Positions 1 through 5,761 of a DNA stretch of 10,950 nt are shown piece after piece. The position numbers were made by a program, and so were the translations under genes. The notes under the pieces were generated by a model that saw only the letters and a program-made list of their open reading frames with translations, made no database searches and was not told the origin of the DNA. The stretch comes from CAZLPZ01 sp964607245 (GTDB lineage: Bacteria > Pseudomonadota > Alphaproteobacteria > Micavibrionales > Micavibrionaceae), in NCBI GenBank assembly GCA_964607245.1, contig CAZSIB010000020.1:1-10950 (forward strand). The letters run 5' to 3'. Position 1 is the first letter of the stretch, and every line of letters begins with the position of its first letter.

Positions 1-932
1 CCACCCTGTTCGATATTCCGCGCGGCCCCAAAGAAGCGTTTCGGACGTTGAAGGGCGTTCGCGTCCACACCGCCGGTGAGCACCTTGCCCGATGAGGGGA
101 CGACGGTGTTATACGCACGAGCGAGACGCGTAATGGAATCGAGAAGGATAATCACGTCGCGTTTATGTTCGACCAGGCGTTTCGCCTTTTCCATGACCAT
201 CTCGGCAACCTGCACGTGCCGCGCGGCCGGTTCATCAAAGGTCGAGGAGATCACCTCACCCCGCACGGACCGCGCCATGTCGGTAACTTCTTCCGGGCGT
301 TCGTCAATCAAAAGGACGATCAGATACGCATCCGGGTGATTGGCGGCAATCGAATGCGCGATGTCTTGCAGCATGACGGTTTTCCCAACGCGTGGCGGCG
401 CAACGATCAGCGCACGCTGACCAAAGCCCAAGGGCGCGACCAGTTCAATCACGCGCTGAGTATTGTTTTTCTTGGTCGGGTCCTGAAGTTCCAGTTTAAT
501 TTTGCGGTCGGGATAAAGCGGCGTTAAGTTATCAAAGTTAATCCGGTGACGCAGTTTTTCCGGCGCTTCGCCGTTAATCGACCCCACCTTAAGCAGCGCA
601 AAATAACGTTCGGATTCTTTGGGCGCGCGGATTTCCCCCTCCATAATATCCCCGGTCCGCAGGCCAAAGCGCTTGACTTGCGCGGGCGAGACATAGATAT
701 CATCCGGGCCTGGCAAATAATTTTCCTCGGGCGATCTTAAAAATCCAAATCCATCTTGCAAAACTTCCAAGACCCCGGTGCCGGTAATGGGCACGTCCTG
801 GTCGGCAAGTTCCTTTAAAATCGCAAACATCATATCCTGCTTGCGCATGGACGAGACATTTTCAAGCCCCAGTTCTTCGGCAAAGGCCAAAAGTTCCGCG
901 GGTGACCGGGTTTTAAGTTCCTGTAAATTCAT
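1..932 (-). CDS. rho: Transcription termination factor Rho (3' end outside window)
   Basis: Rho is a hexameric RNA-dependent ATPase/helicase that ends transcription at C-rich, untranslated RNA. I translated 310 codons from the ATG at 932; the frame runs open off the window edge. Family Rho is about 420 residues, so roughly the last quarter is missing. Residues 1-45 are the Rho N-terminal helical domain (MNLQELKTRSP, MRKQD). Residues 50-120 are the RNA-binding cold-shock-like domain, with QDGFGFLRS at 59-67 and PGPDDIYVS at 74-82. The ATPase domain has Walker A APPRVGKT at 178-185, LLIDERPEEVT at 207-217, Walker B VIILLDS at 260-266 and the SGKVLTGGVDANAL stretch at 281-294. The near-identity of these blocks to known Rho fixes the identity. 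No good Shine-Dalgarno sequence precedes the ATG; TTGAT-CT-ATCAA lies 9-20 bases upstream. It is the last gene of a minus-strand group after hemE-hemH-hemJ and an HTH gene, and has its own promoter. Confidence 0.97.
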   Translation of the reverse strand, partial: MNLQELKTRSPAELLAFAEELGLENVSSMRKQDMMFAILKELADQDVPITGTGVLEVLQDGFGFLRSPEENYLPGPDDIYVSPAQVKRFGLRTGDIMEGEIRAPKESERYFALLKVGSINGEAPEKLRHRINFDNLTPLYPDRKIKLELQDPTKKNNTQRVIELVAPLGFGQRALIVAPPRVGKTVMLQDIAHSIAANHPDAYLIVLLIDERPEEVTDMARSVRGEVISSTFDEPAARHVQVAEMVMEKAKRLVEHKRDVIILLDSITRLARAYNTVVPSSGKVLTGGVDANALQRPKRFFGAARNIEQG

Positions 933-1125
933 GGTGTTTTTTGATCTATCAACTGAGGGGGTGGGGGATGAAAAATTTTTGACCTAAACTGTCAAGTGTG
1001 TTGTCCAATGTTTTCGGTCTGACGAAACGATGGACACAGGTTCCAACAACGGGCCTTATGTGCAAAACATGAACGCAATAAAGGGGAAACATCAAAAGGT
1101 CCAAACAGGGCATCGCCCCATCGAC
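933..1125 (-). promoter_or_regulatory. Long 5' leader of rho with C-rich, rut-like stretch
   Basis: About 190 bases separate the predicted rho transcription start (near 1125) from the rho ATG at 932, and no convincing gene lies between. Read on the minus strand, the leader ends with a C-rich, G-poor run (CATCCCCCACCCCCTCAG, about 954-971), which is the composition Rho prefers on RNA. A short TTGAC...GTCAA hairpin (979-983 with 991-995) followed by an A/T run precedes it. In E. coli, rho is autoregulated by Rho-dependent attenuation in its leader. The length and C-rich run here suggest the same, but that is inference. A small open frame within the leader (ATG at 1113, stop at 949-951) has only a poor ribosome-binding site. 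Confidence 0.45.
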
Positions 1126-1131
1126 ACCCCT

Positions 1132-1160
1132 TTTATATAAACCCATGGGCCTCAAGTCAA
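1132..1160 (-). promoter_or_regulatory. Candidate sigma70-type promoter of rho
   Basis: On the minus strand TTGACT (1155-1160) is followed after exactly 17 bases by TATAAA (1132-1137). Each hexamer matches five of six consensus bases at optimal spacing. It lies just downstream of the HTH regulator stop codon and points to rho, so rho can be expressed apart from the haem genes. The spacer and -10 contain one copy of an 11-base repeat, TATAAACCCAT on the plus strand (1136-1146), which recurs at 1186-1196. Confidence 0.65.
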
Positions 1161-1173
1161 GTGTTCTTTATGG

Positions 1174-1201
1174 CGGAGATAGGTTTATAAACCCATCTCC
1201 G
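1174..1201. repeat. 28-base near-perfect palindrome upstream of the rho promoter
   Basis: Arms CGGAGAT (1174-1180) and ATCTCCG (1195-1201) flank the perfect 12-base palindrome GGTTTATAAACC (1182-1193). The only mismatch pair is A1181/C1194. It covers the stop codon of the HTH gene and is centred about 60 bases upstream of the predicted rho transcription start. Part of it, TATAAACCCAT (1186-1196), is repeated exactly at 1136-1146 inside the rho promoter, 50 bases away. It could be an operator for a dimeric regulator or a transcript-end hairpin. No T-run follows it in either direction, so a standard intrinsic terminator is unlikely. Confidence 0.6.
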
Positions 1202-2033
1202 GTTTGTTGCGCCTTTTGGGCCCAGGGGCTTTATCCGGAAGGGCCGCATAGGCGGATAAAACGGCATCGGCAAATTCTTGTGAAACAAAACGCAAAGCGG
1301 CTTTTTCCGAAAAGCAAGTATATAACTTTGACAAATGATTTGCTTCCAGAATATCTGGGGGCAATTGATCATAAATAGTCCTTACCCCAATTCCCGTTCG
1401 TTCTCTCTGTTGCCAAAGAAGGGATCTAAACTCAGTCAGCCTCATGAAGCCTGGTTTGTCTTGAGCCGCTTTGGGCTTTTGAGTATTTATTACATCTCCG
1501 CTCTTTTCAGGCCATTTTTCCTCCCTCCGAAGTTTATTTCTTTTCGTTTCAAGCCCCAGACGGTTAAATGTCCTATACAAATGAGTCCGCTCAAGACCAG
1601 TTAACTCGGATAATGTCGTCATATTATGACCAGCCTCTTCAAATTTCGCACGAAGATAGGCGCGTCTAAATTCCTCAAGAGCCTCGCCATAGGGCAGCGC
1701 GAGAATTTTTTGTCCCAACTGGACAAATGCAGACTCCGGCGCTGTTTCTGTCGCCGCTATGGGTCTCGGGACCGGCGACGGTAAAGGAGAGGAAAGAGTA
1801 GGGGAAGTCTCGAGTGATGGTGGAGGTTTTAAAGCCGCTCGGCGCCACGTATCTCCCATCGGATCGAGTTTTTGTGGTTGATCAAGCGGAGGATTACTCC
1901 ATCCCGCCTTCTGGTGAGACTCCGCACGATGAGATACAGCAGGTGCAGAGCCACGCACACGGCTTAAAATTTCATCTGGATTGACCAGTGTCTGAAATGG
2001 ATTATGGGTCTCTGGCGGTTTTTCTTCGGACAT
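1185..2033 (-). CDS. Fis-type helix-turn-helix DNA-binding protein, unnamed
   Basis: This 282-residue protein matches no named gene that I recognise. Residues 1-100 are rich in Pro, Ser, Glu and Ala and look disordered. Residues about 114-162 resemble the Fis/NtrC C-terminal HTH: LPYGEALEEFRRAYLRAKFE, then EEAGHNMTTLSELTGLERTH, then LYRTFNRLGLE. There is no AAA+ or receiver domain, so it is a stand-alone HTH protein. A basic linker (KRNKLRREEKW, 164-174) follows. Residues 197-265 (MRLTEFRSLLWQQRERTGIG at 197-216) form a compact helical segment that may be a second HTH-like module; the tail is basic (PKRRNK). Start at 2033 is supported by AAGGGGGC a few bases upstream. It sits between hemJ (65-base gap) and rho, where related genomes often have hemJ and rho as neighbours. 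A DNA-binding role is well supported; its target is unknown, and the palindrome at its own 3' end is a candidate. Confidence 0.8.
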   Translation of the reverse strand: MSEEKPPETHNPFQTLVNPDEILSRVRGSAPAVSHRAESHQKAGWSNPPLDQPQKLDPMGDTWRRAALKPPPSLETSPTLSSPLPSPVPRPIAATETAPESAFVQLGQKILALPYGEALEEFRRAYLRAKFEEAGHNMTTLSELTGLERTHLYRTFNRLGLETKRNKLRREEKWPEKSGDVINTQKPKAAQDKPGFMRLTEFRSLLWQQRERTGIGVRTIYDQLPPDILEANHLSKLYTCFSEKAALRFVSQEFADAVLSAYAALPDKAPGPKRRNKPEMGL

Positions 2034-2056
2034 GTTGCCCCCTTGTTTTTTTGTTT

Positions 2057-2084
2057 TTTATCATTCTGGAAACAAGAACGTCAA
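2057..2084 (-). promoter_or_regulatory. Candidate promoter of the HTH regulator
   Basis: In the 65-base gap between the hemJ stop and the HTH gene start, the minus strand carries TTGACG (2079-2084) and, 16 bases on, GATAAA (2057-2062). The -10 ends about 24 bases before the ATG at 2033, and a purine-rich AAGGGGG ribosome-binding site lies between. This suggests the regulator has its own start in addition to read-through from the hem genes. The identification is by motif only. Confidence 0.4.
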
Positions 2085-2098
2085 GGAAGAAAAAAGGT

Positions 2099-2548
2099 TC
2101 AAAACGGCTTAACCACCGCCAGGATAACAATCCCAATCATCAAAACGGTTGGGACTTCATTCAAAATCCGAAAATATTTAGGTCCACGAATACACACAGA
2201 CCGCGCGAGTTGCCGCCGATGGCGGGCCAGCATCGCATGGGCAATTTGCATCCCCAAAAGGAGAGTCAGTTTTCCGTGCACCCACCCCTGATGGAGCAAA
2301 TCTGGGTTGGCATAAAGCATCATGCCCCCCAAAATCCAGGTGACAATCATGGCGGGATTGATGATATAGCGCAGCAAGCGCCGCTCCATCACGCAAAAAA
2401 TCTCGGCCATGCGGGAATCCTGCCCAGCCTCGGTGTGATAAACAAAAAGTCGGGGAAGATAGAGCATCCCCGCCATCCAGGACATGACGGCAATCAGGTG
2501 AAAGGCTTTAATCCACGCGTACTGGTCGAGCAAAATGTCGCTGATCAT
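2099..2548 (-). CDS. hemJ: HemJ, protoporphyrinogen IX oxidase (membrane protein)
   Basis: HemJ (UPF0093 family) oxidises protoporphyrinogen IX to protoporphyrin IX, the penultimate step of haem synthesis, in bacteria without HemG or HemY. At 149 residues it has the family's usual length. WIKAFHLIAVMSWMAGMLYL (12-31) is the family's hallmark first membrane segment, with conserved His17; PRLFVYH follows. Further hydrophobic segments lie near 63-80, 93-108 and 132-147, giving four membrane spans. HGKLTLLLGM (91-100) carries the conserved lysine. Shine-Dalgarno AAGGGA sits inside the end of hemH, whose stop is 3 bases from this ATG, so the two are translationally coupled. Its place directly after ferrochelatase puts it in the same pathway. 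Confidence 0.95.
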   Translation of the reverse strand: MISDILLDQYAWIKAFHLIAVMSWMAGMLYLPRLFVYHTEAGQDSRMAEIFCVMERRLLRYIINPAMIVTWILGGMMLYANPDLLHQGWVHGKLTLLLGMQIAHAMLARHRRQLARSVCIRGPKYFRILNEVPTVLMIGIVILAVVKPF

Positions 2549-2551
2549 CTC

Positions 2552-3628
2552 TTATCCCTTCAAAATGGCCGTTTTCCGTGGGCAGGCCGTTTGTTCAGCC
2601 CCGCACGGGCAGGGCACCGCTCCACAAAGAACGGTACCTGATCGATCCTGCACGTTTTTAATCTGCTGCGCCAGTCCCTGAATAAAGGCCGGATGCGTCA
2701 TGACGGTAGGAGCCCGCGCAAACCCGGGAACACCGCGCAGATTTGCCAGATGCCGATATTCTTCTTCAATCTCGACCAACGTCTCGACATGTTCGGACAC
2801 AAAGGCATGGGGATAAATGACCACTGGCACCTGATCGGCTCCGGCTTTCTCAATTGCCGCGTCCGTTGAGGGGCCGATCCATTCCAAAGGGCCCACGCGC
2901 GATTGATAACAAATCTGCCAATCTAGCTTTGGAATGGCCAAGCCATCGACGATGGCGCGTGCACTATCTTCACAATGACGCTGGTACGGATCACCCGCCG
3001 CAATAATTTTTTTGGGGAGCCCATGAGCCGAAAATAAAAGTCGGGGCGGGCGCGTCGTTTCTGCACGCAATTTTTCGTACACGCGCCGAATATTGTCAGC
3101 CGATGCCGCAACAAACCCCGGATCTGTCGGATAACAACACAAAAATTGCGTCGGGATGGCAGAAAGGCCCGCCCGCGCAAGTTCGGATTGAAATTCATCC
3201 CAAGATGACCCGCTGGTCGTTGTTGAAAATTGGGGATAAAGCGGCACACCGATGATCCGGTCCGGATGTTGATCCGTAATCGTCTTCACAACCTCTGCGG
3301 CGCGCGGATGCCAATAGCGCATGGAGACGTGAACAGTATAGGATGATGTTGAATTTTCGTTATTTAATGCCGTTTGAAGCGCACGCGCTTGATCTTCCGT
3401 ATGCGATAAAAGCGGCGACCGAAATCCAAGTTTCGCATAGGCCGTGCGTGCCGCACCGCGCGACCGCTTGAATGCGATATAGCGAGAAAGCAAAAACCGA
3501 ACGGGCCAGGGCGCGCGAATAATTGCGGGGTCCATAAAAAAATTCACAAGAAACGGGTAAATGGCCCCCCGTGAATCGGGGCCCCCCAAATTAAACAACA
3601 CAACAGCTATTTTTTGTTTTTGGGTCAT
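2552..3628 (-). CDS. hemH: Ferrochelatase with C-terminal four-cysteine motif
   Basis: Ferrochelatase inserts Fe2+ into protoporphyrin IX to make protohaem. This 358-residue protein begins KIAVVLFNLGGPDS (6-19), the family N-terminus. It carries SPLLSHTEDQA (71-81), GVPLYPQFSTTTSGS (127-141), the catalytic histidine His202 in FSAHGLP, YQSRVGPLEWIGP (241-253) and the second active-site motif FVSEHVETLVEIEEEY (276-291, with Glu282). The last 30 residues hold four cysteines, C335, C340, C342 and C349. Ferrochelatases of Caulobacter and some other bacteria are known to bind a [2Fe-2S] cluster near the C-terminus, so this tail is a plausible cluster site; that assignment is inference. The ATG at 3628 lies 3 bases after the hemE stop codon, so translation is probably coupled. 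Confidence 0.97.
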   Translation of the reverse strand: MTQKQKIAVVLFNLGGPDSRGAIYPFLVNFFMDPAIIRAPWPVRFLLSRYIAFKRSRGAARTAYAKLGFRSPLLSHTEDQARALQTALNNENSTSSYTVHVSMRYWHPRAAEVVKTITDQHPDRIIGVPLYPQFSTTTSGSSWDEFQSELARAGLSAIPTQFLCCYPTDPGFVAASADNIRRVYEKLRAETTRPPRLLFSAHGLPKKIIAAGDPYQRHCEDSARAIVDGLAIPKLDWQICYQSRVGPLEWIGPSTDAAIEKAGADQVPVVIYPHAFVSEHVETLVEIEEEYRHLANLRGVPGFARAPTVMTHPAFIQGLAQQIKNVQDRSGTVLCGAVPCPCGAEQTACPRKTAILKG

Positions 3629-3631
3629 GGG

Positions 3632-4669
3632 TTACGCTTCCCGAACAAGACGGATGAGTTGATCCACGTGCGCCGGCGGGGTCTCGGGCAAAATGCCGTG
3701 TCCCAAATTAAAAATATGACGCGTGTTTTGGGTGACCTCTAAAATAGAACGAACAGCGTTATCAAGCGCTACCCCTCCGGCAAGGAGGATCTGTGGATCC
3801 AAATTTCCCTGGACCGCAAATTTGTTATTCGCCTGATCCAAAGTTCTTTTTAAATCAGTCTCTGTATCGGCGCCGATCGCATCTACTCCCGTTTCTCTTG
3901 CATAGGGGATTAAACAATGTCCAGCGCCCCGTGGAAATCCAATGATCGGAATATGGGGATATTCCGCACGCAAGGCGTTCACGATTTTCTGCGTGGGGGC
4001 AATCACATACCGGTCAAATAGTGCGCCATCTGCAACACCTGCCCAAGAATCAAAAATTTGGACACCGTCAACGCCTGCCTCGATTTGCCCCTTTAAATAT
4101 CCAATCGTGGCCTCGGTGATCCGTGCAATAAGCGCATCGAAAAAGACCGCGTCGTGTTGTGCACGACTGCGTACGCTTTCAAACTCATGGTTTTTTCCGT
4201 TTCCTTGAACCATGTAACACGCAATCGTCCAGGGCCCTCCCGCAAACCCGAGGAACGTCGTTTGATCAAATTTTTCGGTCTCTAAAAGCCGTTTCGTTTC
4301 TTTGACCGTTTCATAAACAGACAGAAAATATTTTTGTGATTGATCCACAATCAAACAATCAACGGCTGTGCGTTCTAAAACCGGGACCAAGGATGGACCA
4401 TCCCCGGGGGTAAACGTGACCTCAACCCCCATCGCATGGGGCACAACCAAAATATCTGAAAATAAAATCGCCGCGTCCATGCCATATCGACGCAAGGGCT
4501 GAACCGTCACCTCTGCCGCGCGTTTGGGATCATAGACCAAATTCAAAAACGACCCCGCCTGTGCCCGAATTTCTCGATATTCAGGAAGATAACGTCCCGC
4601 CTGACGCATAAGCCAGATTGGTGCCGGGCGCACAGCACCACCCGATAAAACTTTCAAAACATTTTTCAT
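3632..4669 (-). CDS. hemE: Uroporphyrinogen decarboxylase
   Basis: HemE removes four carboxyl groups from uroporphyrinogen III to give coproporphyrinogen III. I place the start at the ATG at 4669, giving 345 residues, the family's normal size. The frame is open to an ATG at 4780, but the extra 37 residues are AT-rich, non-conserved and cross the DnaA-box region. The signature PIWLMRQAGRYLPEYREIR is at 17-35. ILFSDILVVPHAMG (68-81) holds the catalytic aspartate Asp72. GFAGGPWTIACYMVQG (141-156) is the second signature. QIFDSWAG (204-211) and FNLGHGILPETP (320-331, His324) complete the active site. AGGA directly abuts the ATG, and AGAGGG lies 12 bases upstream within a hairpin. It leads the hemE-hemH-hemJ group and borders the putative origin, as in Caulobacter and Rickettsia. 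Confidence 0.96.
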   Translation of the reverse strand: MKNVLKVLSGGAVRPAPIWLMRQAGRYLPEYREIRAQAGSFLNLVYDPKRAAEVTVQPLRRYGMDAAILFSDILVVPHAMGVEVTFTPGDGPSLVPVLERTAVDCLIVDQSQKYFLSVYETVKETKRLLETEKFDQTTFLGFAGGPWTIACYMVQGNGKNHEFESVRSRAQHDAVFFDALIARITEATIGYLKGQIEAGVDGVQIFDSWAGVADGALFDRYVIAPTQKIVNALRAEYPHIPIIGFPRGAGHCLIPYARETGVDAIGADTETDLKRTLDQANNKFAVQGNLDPQILLAGGVALDNAVRSILEVTQNTRHIFNLGHGILPETPPAHVDQLIRLVREA

Positions 4670-4677
4670 TCCTGCAC

Positions 4678-4704
4678 TTGACCCTCTTTTTTTAAAAGAG
4701 TCAA
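4678..4704. repeat. Inverted repeat covering the hemE ribosome-binding region
   Basis: TTGA (4678-4681) and CTCTTTT (4684-4690) pair with AAAAGAG (4694-4700) and TCAA (4701-4704), with a CC bulge and a TTT loop. In the hemE message this hairpin ends about 8 bases before the ATG and traps the AGAGGG Shine-Dalgarno-like sequence in its stem. It also contains a GAGTC methylation motif. It could limit hemE translation, or it could be a structural element at the edge of the origin. Confidence 0.45.
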
Positions 4705-4738
4705 AAATATTTTTAAGGTAGTATTTGTTATTAGGTCC

Positions 4739-4781
4739 TGTGTATAACAGGGATAAGTTTTTATCCTCAATCTTATGCACA
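4739..4781. promoter_or_regulatory. DnaA-box cluster
   Basis: Three boxes lie within 43 bases: TGTGTATAA (4739-4747, reads TTATACACA on the minus strand), TTATCCTCA (4761-4769, plus, one mismatch to TTATCCACA) and TTATGCACA (4773-4781, plus). The first and third match TTATNCACA exactly. DnaA bound here would start unwinding of neighbouring AT-rich DNA and could also affect hemE transcription, since the candidate hemE promoter overlaps the first two boxes. Confidence 0.75.
4741..4770 (-). promoter_or_regulatory. Candidate hemE promoter inside the DnaA-box cluster
   Basis: On the minus strand TTGAGG (4765-4770) and TATACA (4741-4746) are 18 bases apart and point towards hemE, with the -10 about 70 bases before its ATG. 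Each hexamer matches four of six consensus bases, so the call is modest. In Caulobacter, hemE promoters lie inside the origin and link transcription to replication; the overlap here would allow the same, by inference. Confidence 0.35.
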
Positions 4782-4803
4782 AAGAGAACAAAACACCACA
4801 GAC

Positions 4804-4838
4804 TGAGATCAAAGGTTTATTTTGAGATCAAGGTTTTT
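4804..4838. repeat. Tandem TGAGATCAA repeats, possible unwinding element or IHF site
   Basis: TGAGATCAAAGGTTT (4804-4818) recurs 19 bases later as TGAGATCAAGGTTT (4823-4836), followed by a T-rich run. The layout resembles the E. coli origin 13-mers, which begin GATC and are T-rich. The first copy also matches the IHF consensus WATCAANNNNTTR at 12 of 13 positions (4807-4819). It lies about 25 bases from the DnaA-box cluster, where either element would be expected. Confidence 0.5.
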
Positions 4839-4984
4839 ATGAACCGACCACAGATAGAGTTTTATACAATGTATGATGTCCCCTTTGGCGTGGTCATGAA
4901 TTGTTTATAATCTTTAAAAAAAGGGATCTACACGTTATAAGGTAAGTTATAAAAGACTTATACCTATCCCCTGTGGACGAATCA

Positions 4985-5013
4985 TTGAGATAAAAAATTG
5001 TAACAAACAAAAT
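4985..5013 (+). promoter_or_regulatory. Weak candidate promoter of the RP001-like gene
   Basis: TTGAGA (4985-4990) and CAAAAT (5008-5013) are 17 bases apart and end 16 bases before the ATG at 5030. An alternative -10, TATATA, lies at 5015-5020. The ribosome-binding site is only a weak AGAG. AT-rich DNA gives many such matches by chance. Confidence 0.25.
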
Positions 5014-5029
5014 TATATAGAGAAAAAAC

Positions 5030-5644
5030 ATGTTCACAGATCCGTTTACAAAATGTACCCCCCAAGAAATTGACGTCCTCCTTAAAATTCTAGATCAACA
5101 AAAGCCAAACCATGGATTTCATGTTCCTGGATTGATGGCACTTAAAAAATCACTAGATTTTTATGAGGGTGCTTTTTTTTATGAGCTGACCCAAGCGGAT
5201 CATCATCCGGCAAAAAATATTGCGCTTGTTGCGAATAAACAGAGTGTTTTGCTTTGTGACGGCATGGCCCAAACAATTGAATCGTATAACAAGAACGCGC
5301 CAATCAAATTGGATCAAACAAAAGTCATGGACTATGTGCGTTTTTATTTTGCGCATGTTGTCGGACCCCACGGCATCACAACAATTGTCGATACCGTCGA
5401 TGATTTGCTCCTTGTTGAAGAACCAACCCCCGGCTTGCGGAAGGCACTCTCAGACAAGATTACCCCGATGGCATTAAACGCCGCGTTGAGTGATGGGACG
5501 TACCAACTGCGCGCGACCCTTCTTGTCGCGAAAACGCTGTACGGTGTCTTGATTGACGTTGATTCACAAGGAAAAATCGATGTTCAAAGGACGCGCGTGC
5601 TCGCGGAAATTTTACCTGTTGTTAACCGGGCGCTCGAAAGTTAA
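5030..5644 (+). CDS. Conserved origin-adjacent hypothetical protein (RP001-like)
   Basis: This 204-residue soluble protein has no signal peptide or membrane span. Its body reads like the alphaproteobacterial conserved hypothetical that stands opposite hemE across the origin, called RP001 in Rickettsia prowazekii. I judge this from the pattern FYEGAFFYEL (48-57), HPAKNIALVANKQSVLLCDG (63-82), YNKNAPIKLD (89-98), VMDYVRFYFAHVVGPHG (103-119) and a Glu/Pro-rich turn near 134-140, rather than from a search. No catalytic motif is evident and the family has no function that I know. It starts 250 bases from the DnaA-box cluster and is transcribed away from the origin. Spacing to the next gene is 155 bases, so it probably forms its own unit. 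Confidence 0.75.
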   Translation: MFTDPFTKCTPQEIDVLLKILDQQKPNHGFHVPGLMALKKSLDFYEGAFFYELTQADHHPAKNIALVANKQSVLLCDGMAQTIESYNKNAPIKLDQTKVMDYVRFYFAHVVGPHGITTIVDTVDDLLLVEEPTPGLRKALSDKITPMALNAALSDGTYQLRATLLVAKTLYGVLIDVDSQGKIDVQRTRVLAEILPVVNRALES

Positions 5645-5761
5645 CGGTTTATCACCGAGAAAAACAACAAAATTACCTCAAATTTGATCGATCCTAGCAA
5701 AGCTTTAACCTTGGGGGCGCATAATCGAAGATATCAACAATGAAAAGCAGGATGCACGCGT

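Larger units (their letters stand above)
4670..5029. other. Candidate chromosomal replication origin (oriC)
   Basis: These 360 bases between divergent hemE and the RP001-like gene hold no credible gene and are visibly AT-rich. They contain two perfect TTATNCACA DnaA boxes (4739-4747 minus, 4773-4781 plus) and one single-mismatch box (TTATCCTCA, 4761-4769). Two-mismatch boxes lie at 4862-4870, 4958-4966 and 4972-4980 (minus). Other elements are a tandem TGAGATCAA repeat (4804-4838) and GANTC motifs at 4698-4702 and 4979-4983, the CcrM methylation sequence of alphaproteobacteria. The origins of Caulobacter crescentus and Rickettsia prowazekii lie between hemE and the RP001-type gene. I found no TTAA-N7-TTAA CtrA site. 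Position plus DnaA boxes make oriC the best reading; function is inferred. Confidence 0.75.

Noticed and set aside
949..1113. Small open frame in the rho leader that could be a leader peptide
   Set aside because: The longest version begins upstream of the predicted transcription start, and the internal ATG at 1113 has a poor ribosome-binding site; no regulatory peptide pattern is visible.
1174..1201. Palindrome as an intrinsic terminator of the HTH gene
   Set aside because: The stem core is AT-rich and no T-run follows on either strand; an operator role fits better with the repeated half-site in the rho promoter.
1988..2641. Plus-strand frame of 217 codons
   Set aside because: It lies antisense to hemJ and the starts of its neighbours, both firmly identified on the minus strand; its translation is low-complexity and His/Pro-rich with no family pattern.
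4670..4780. Longer hemE start adding 37 residues
   Set aside because: The extension is AT-rich, non-conserved, overlaps DnaA boxes and the candidate promoter, and family members begin about 15 residues before the WLMRQAGRY motif, as the ATG at 4669 gives.
4725..4910. Plus-strand 61-codon frame inside the origin region
   Set aside because: It crosses the DnaA boxes and repeats, has no ribosome-binding site or recognisable protein pattern, and is expected by chance.
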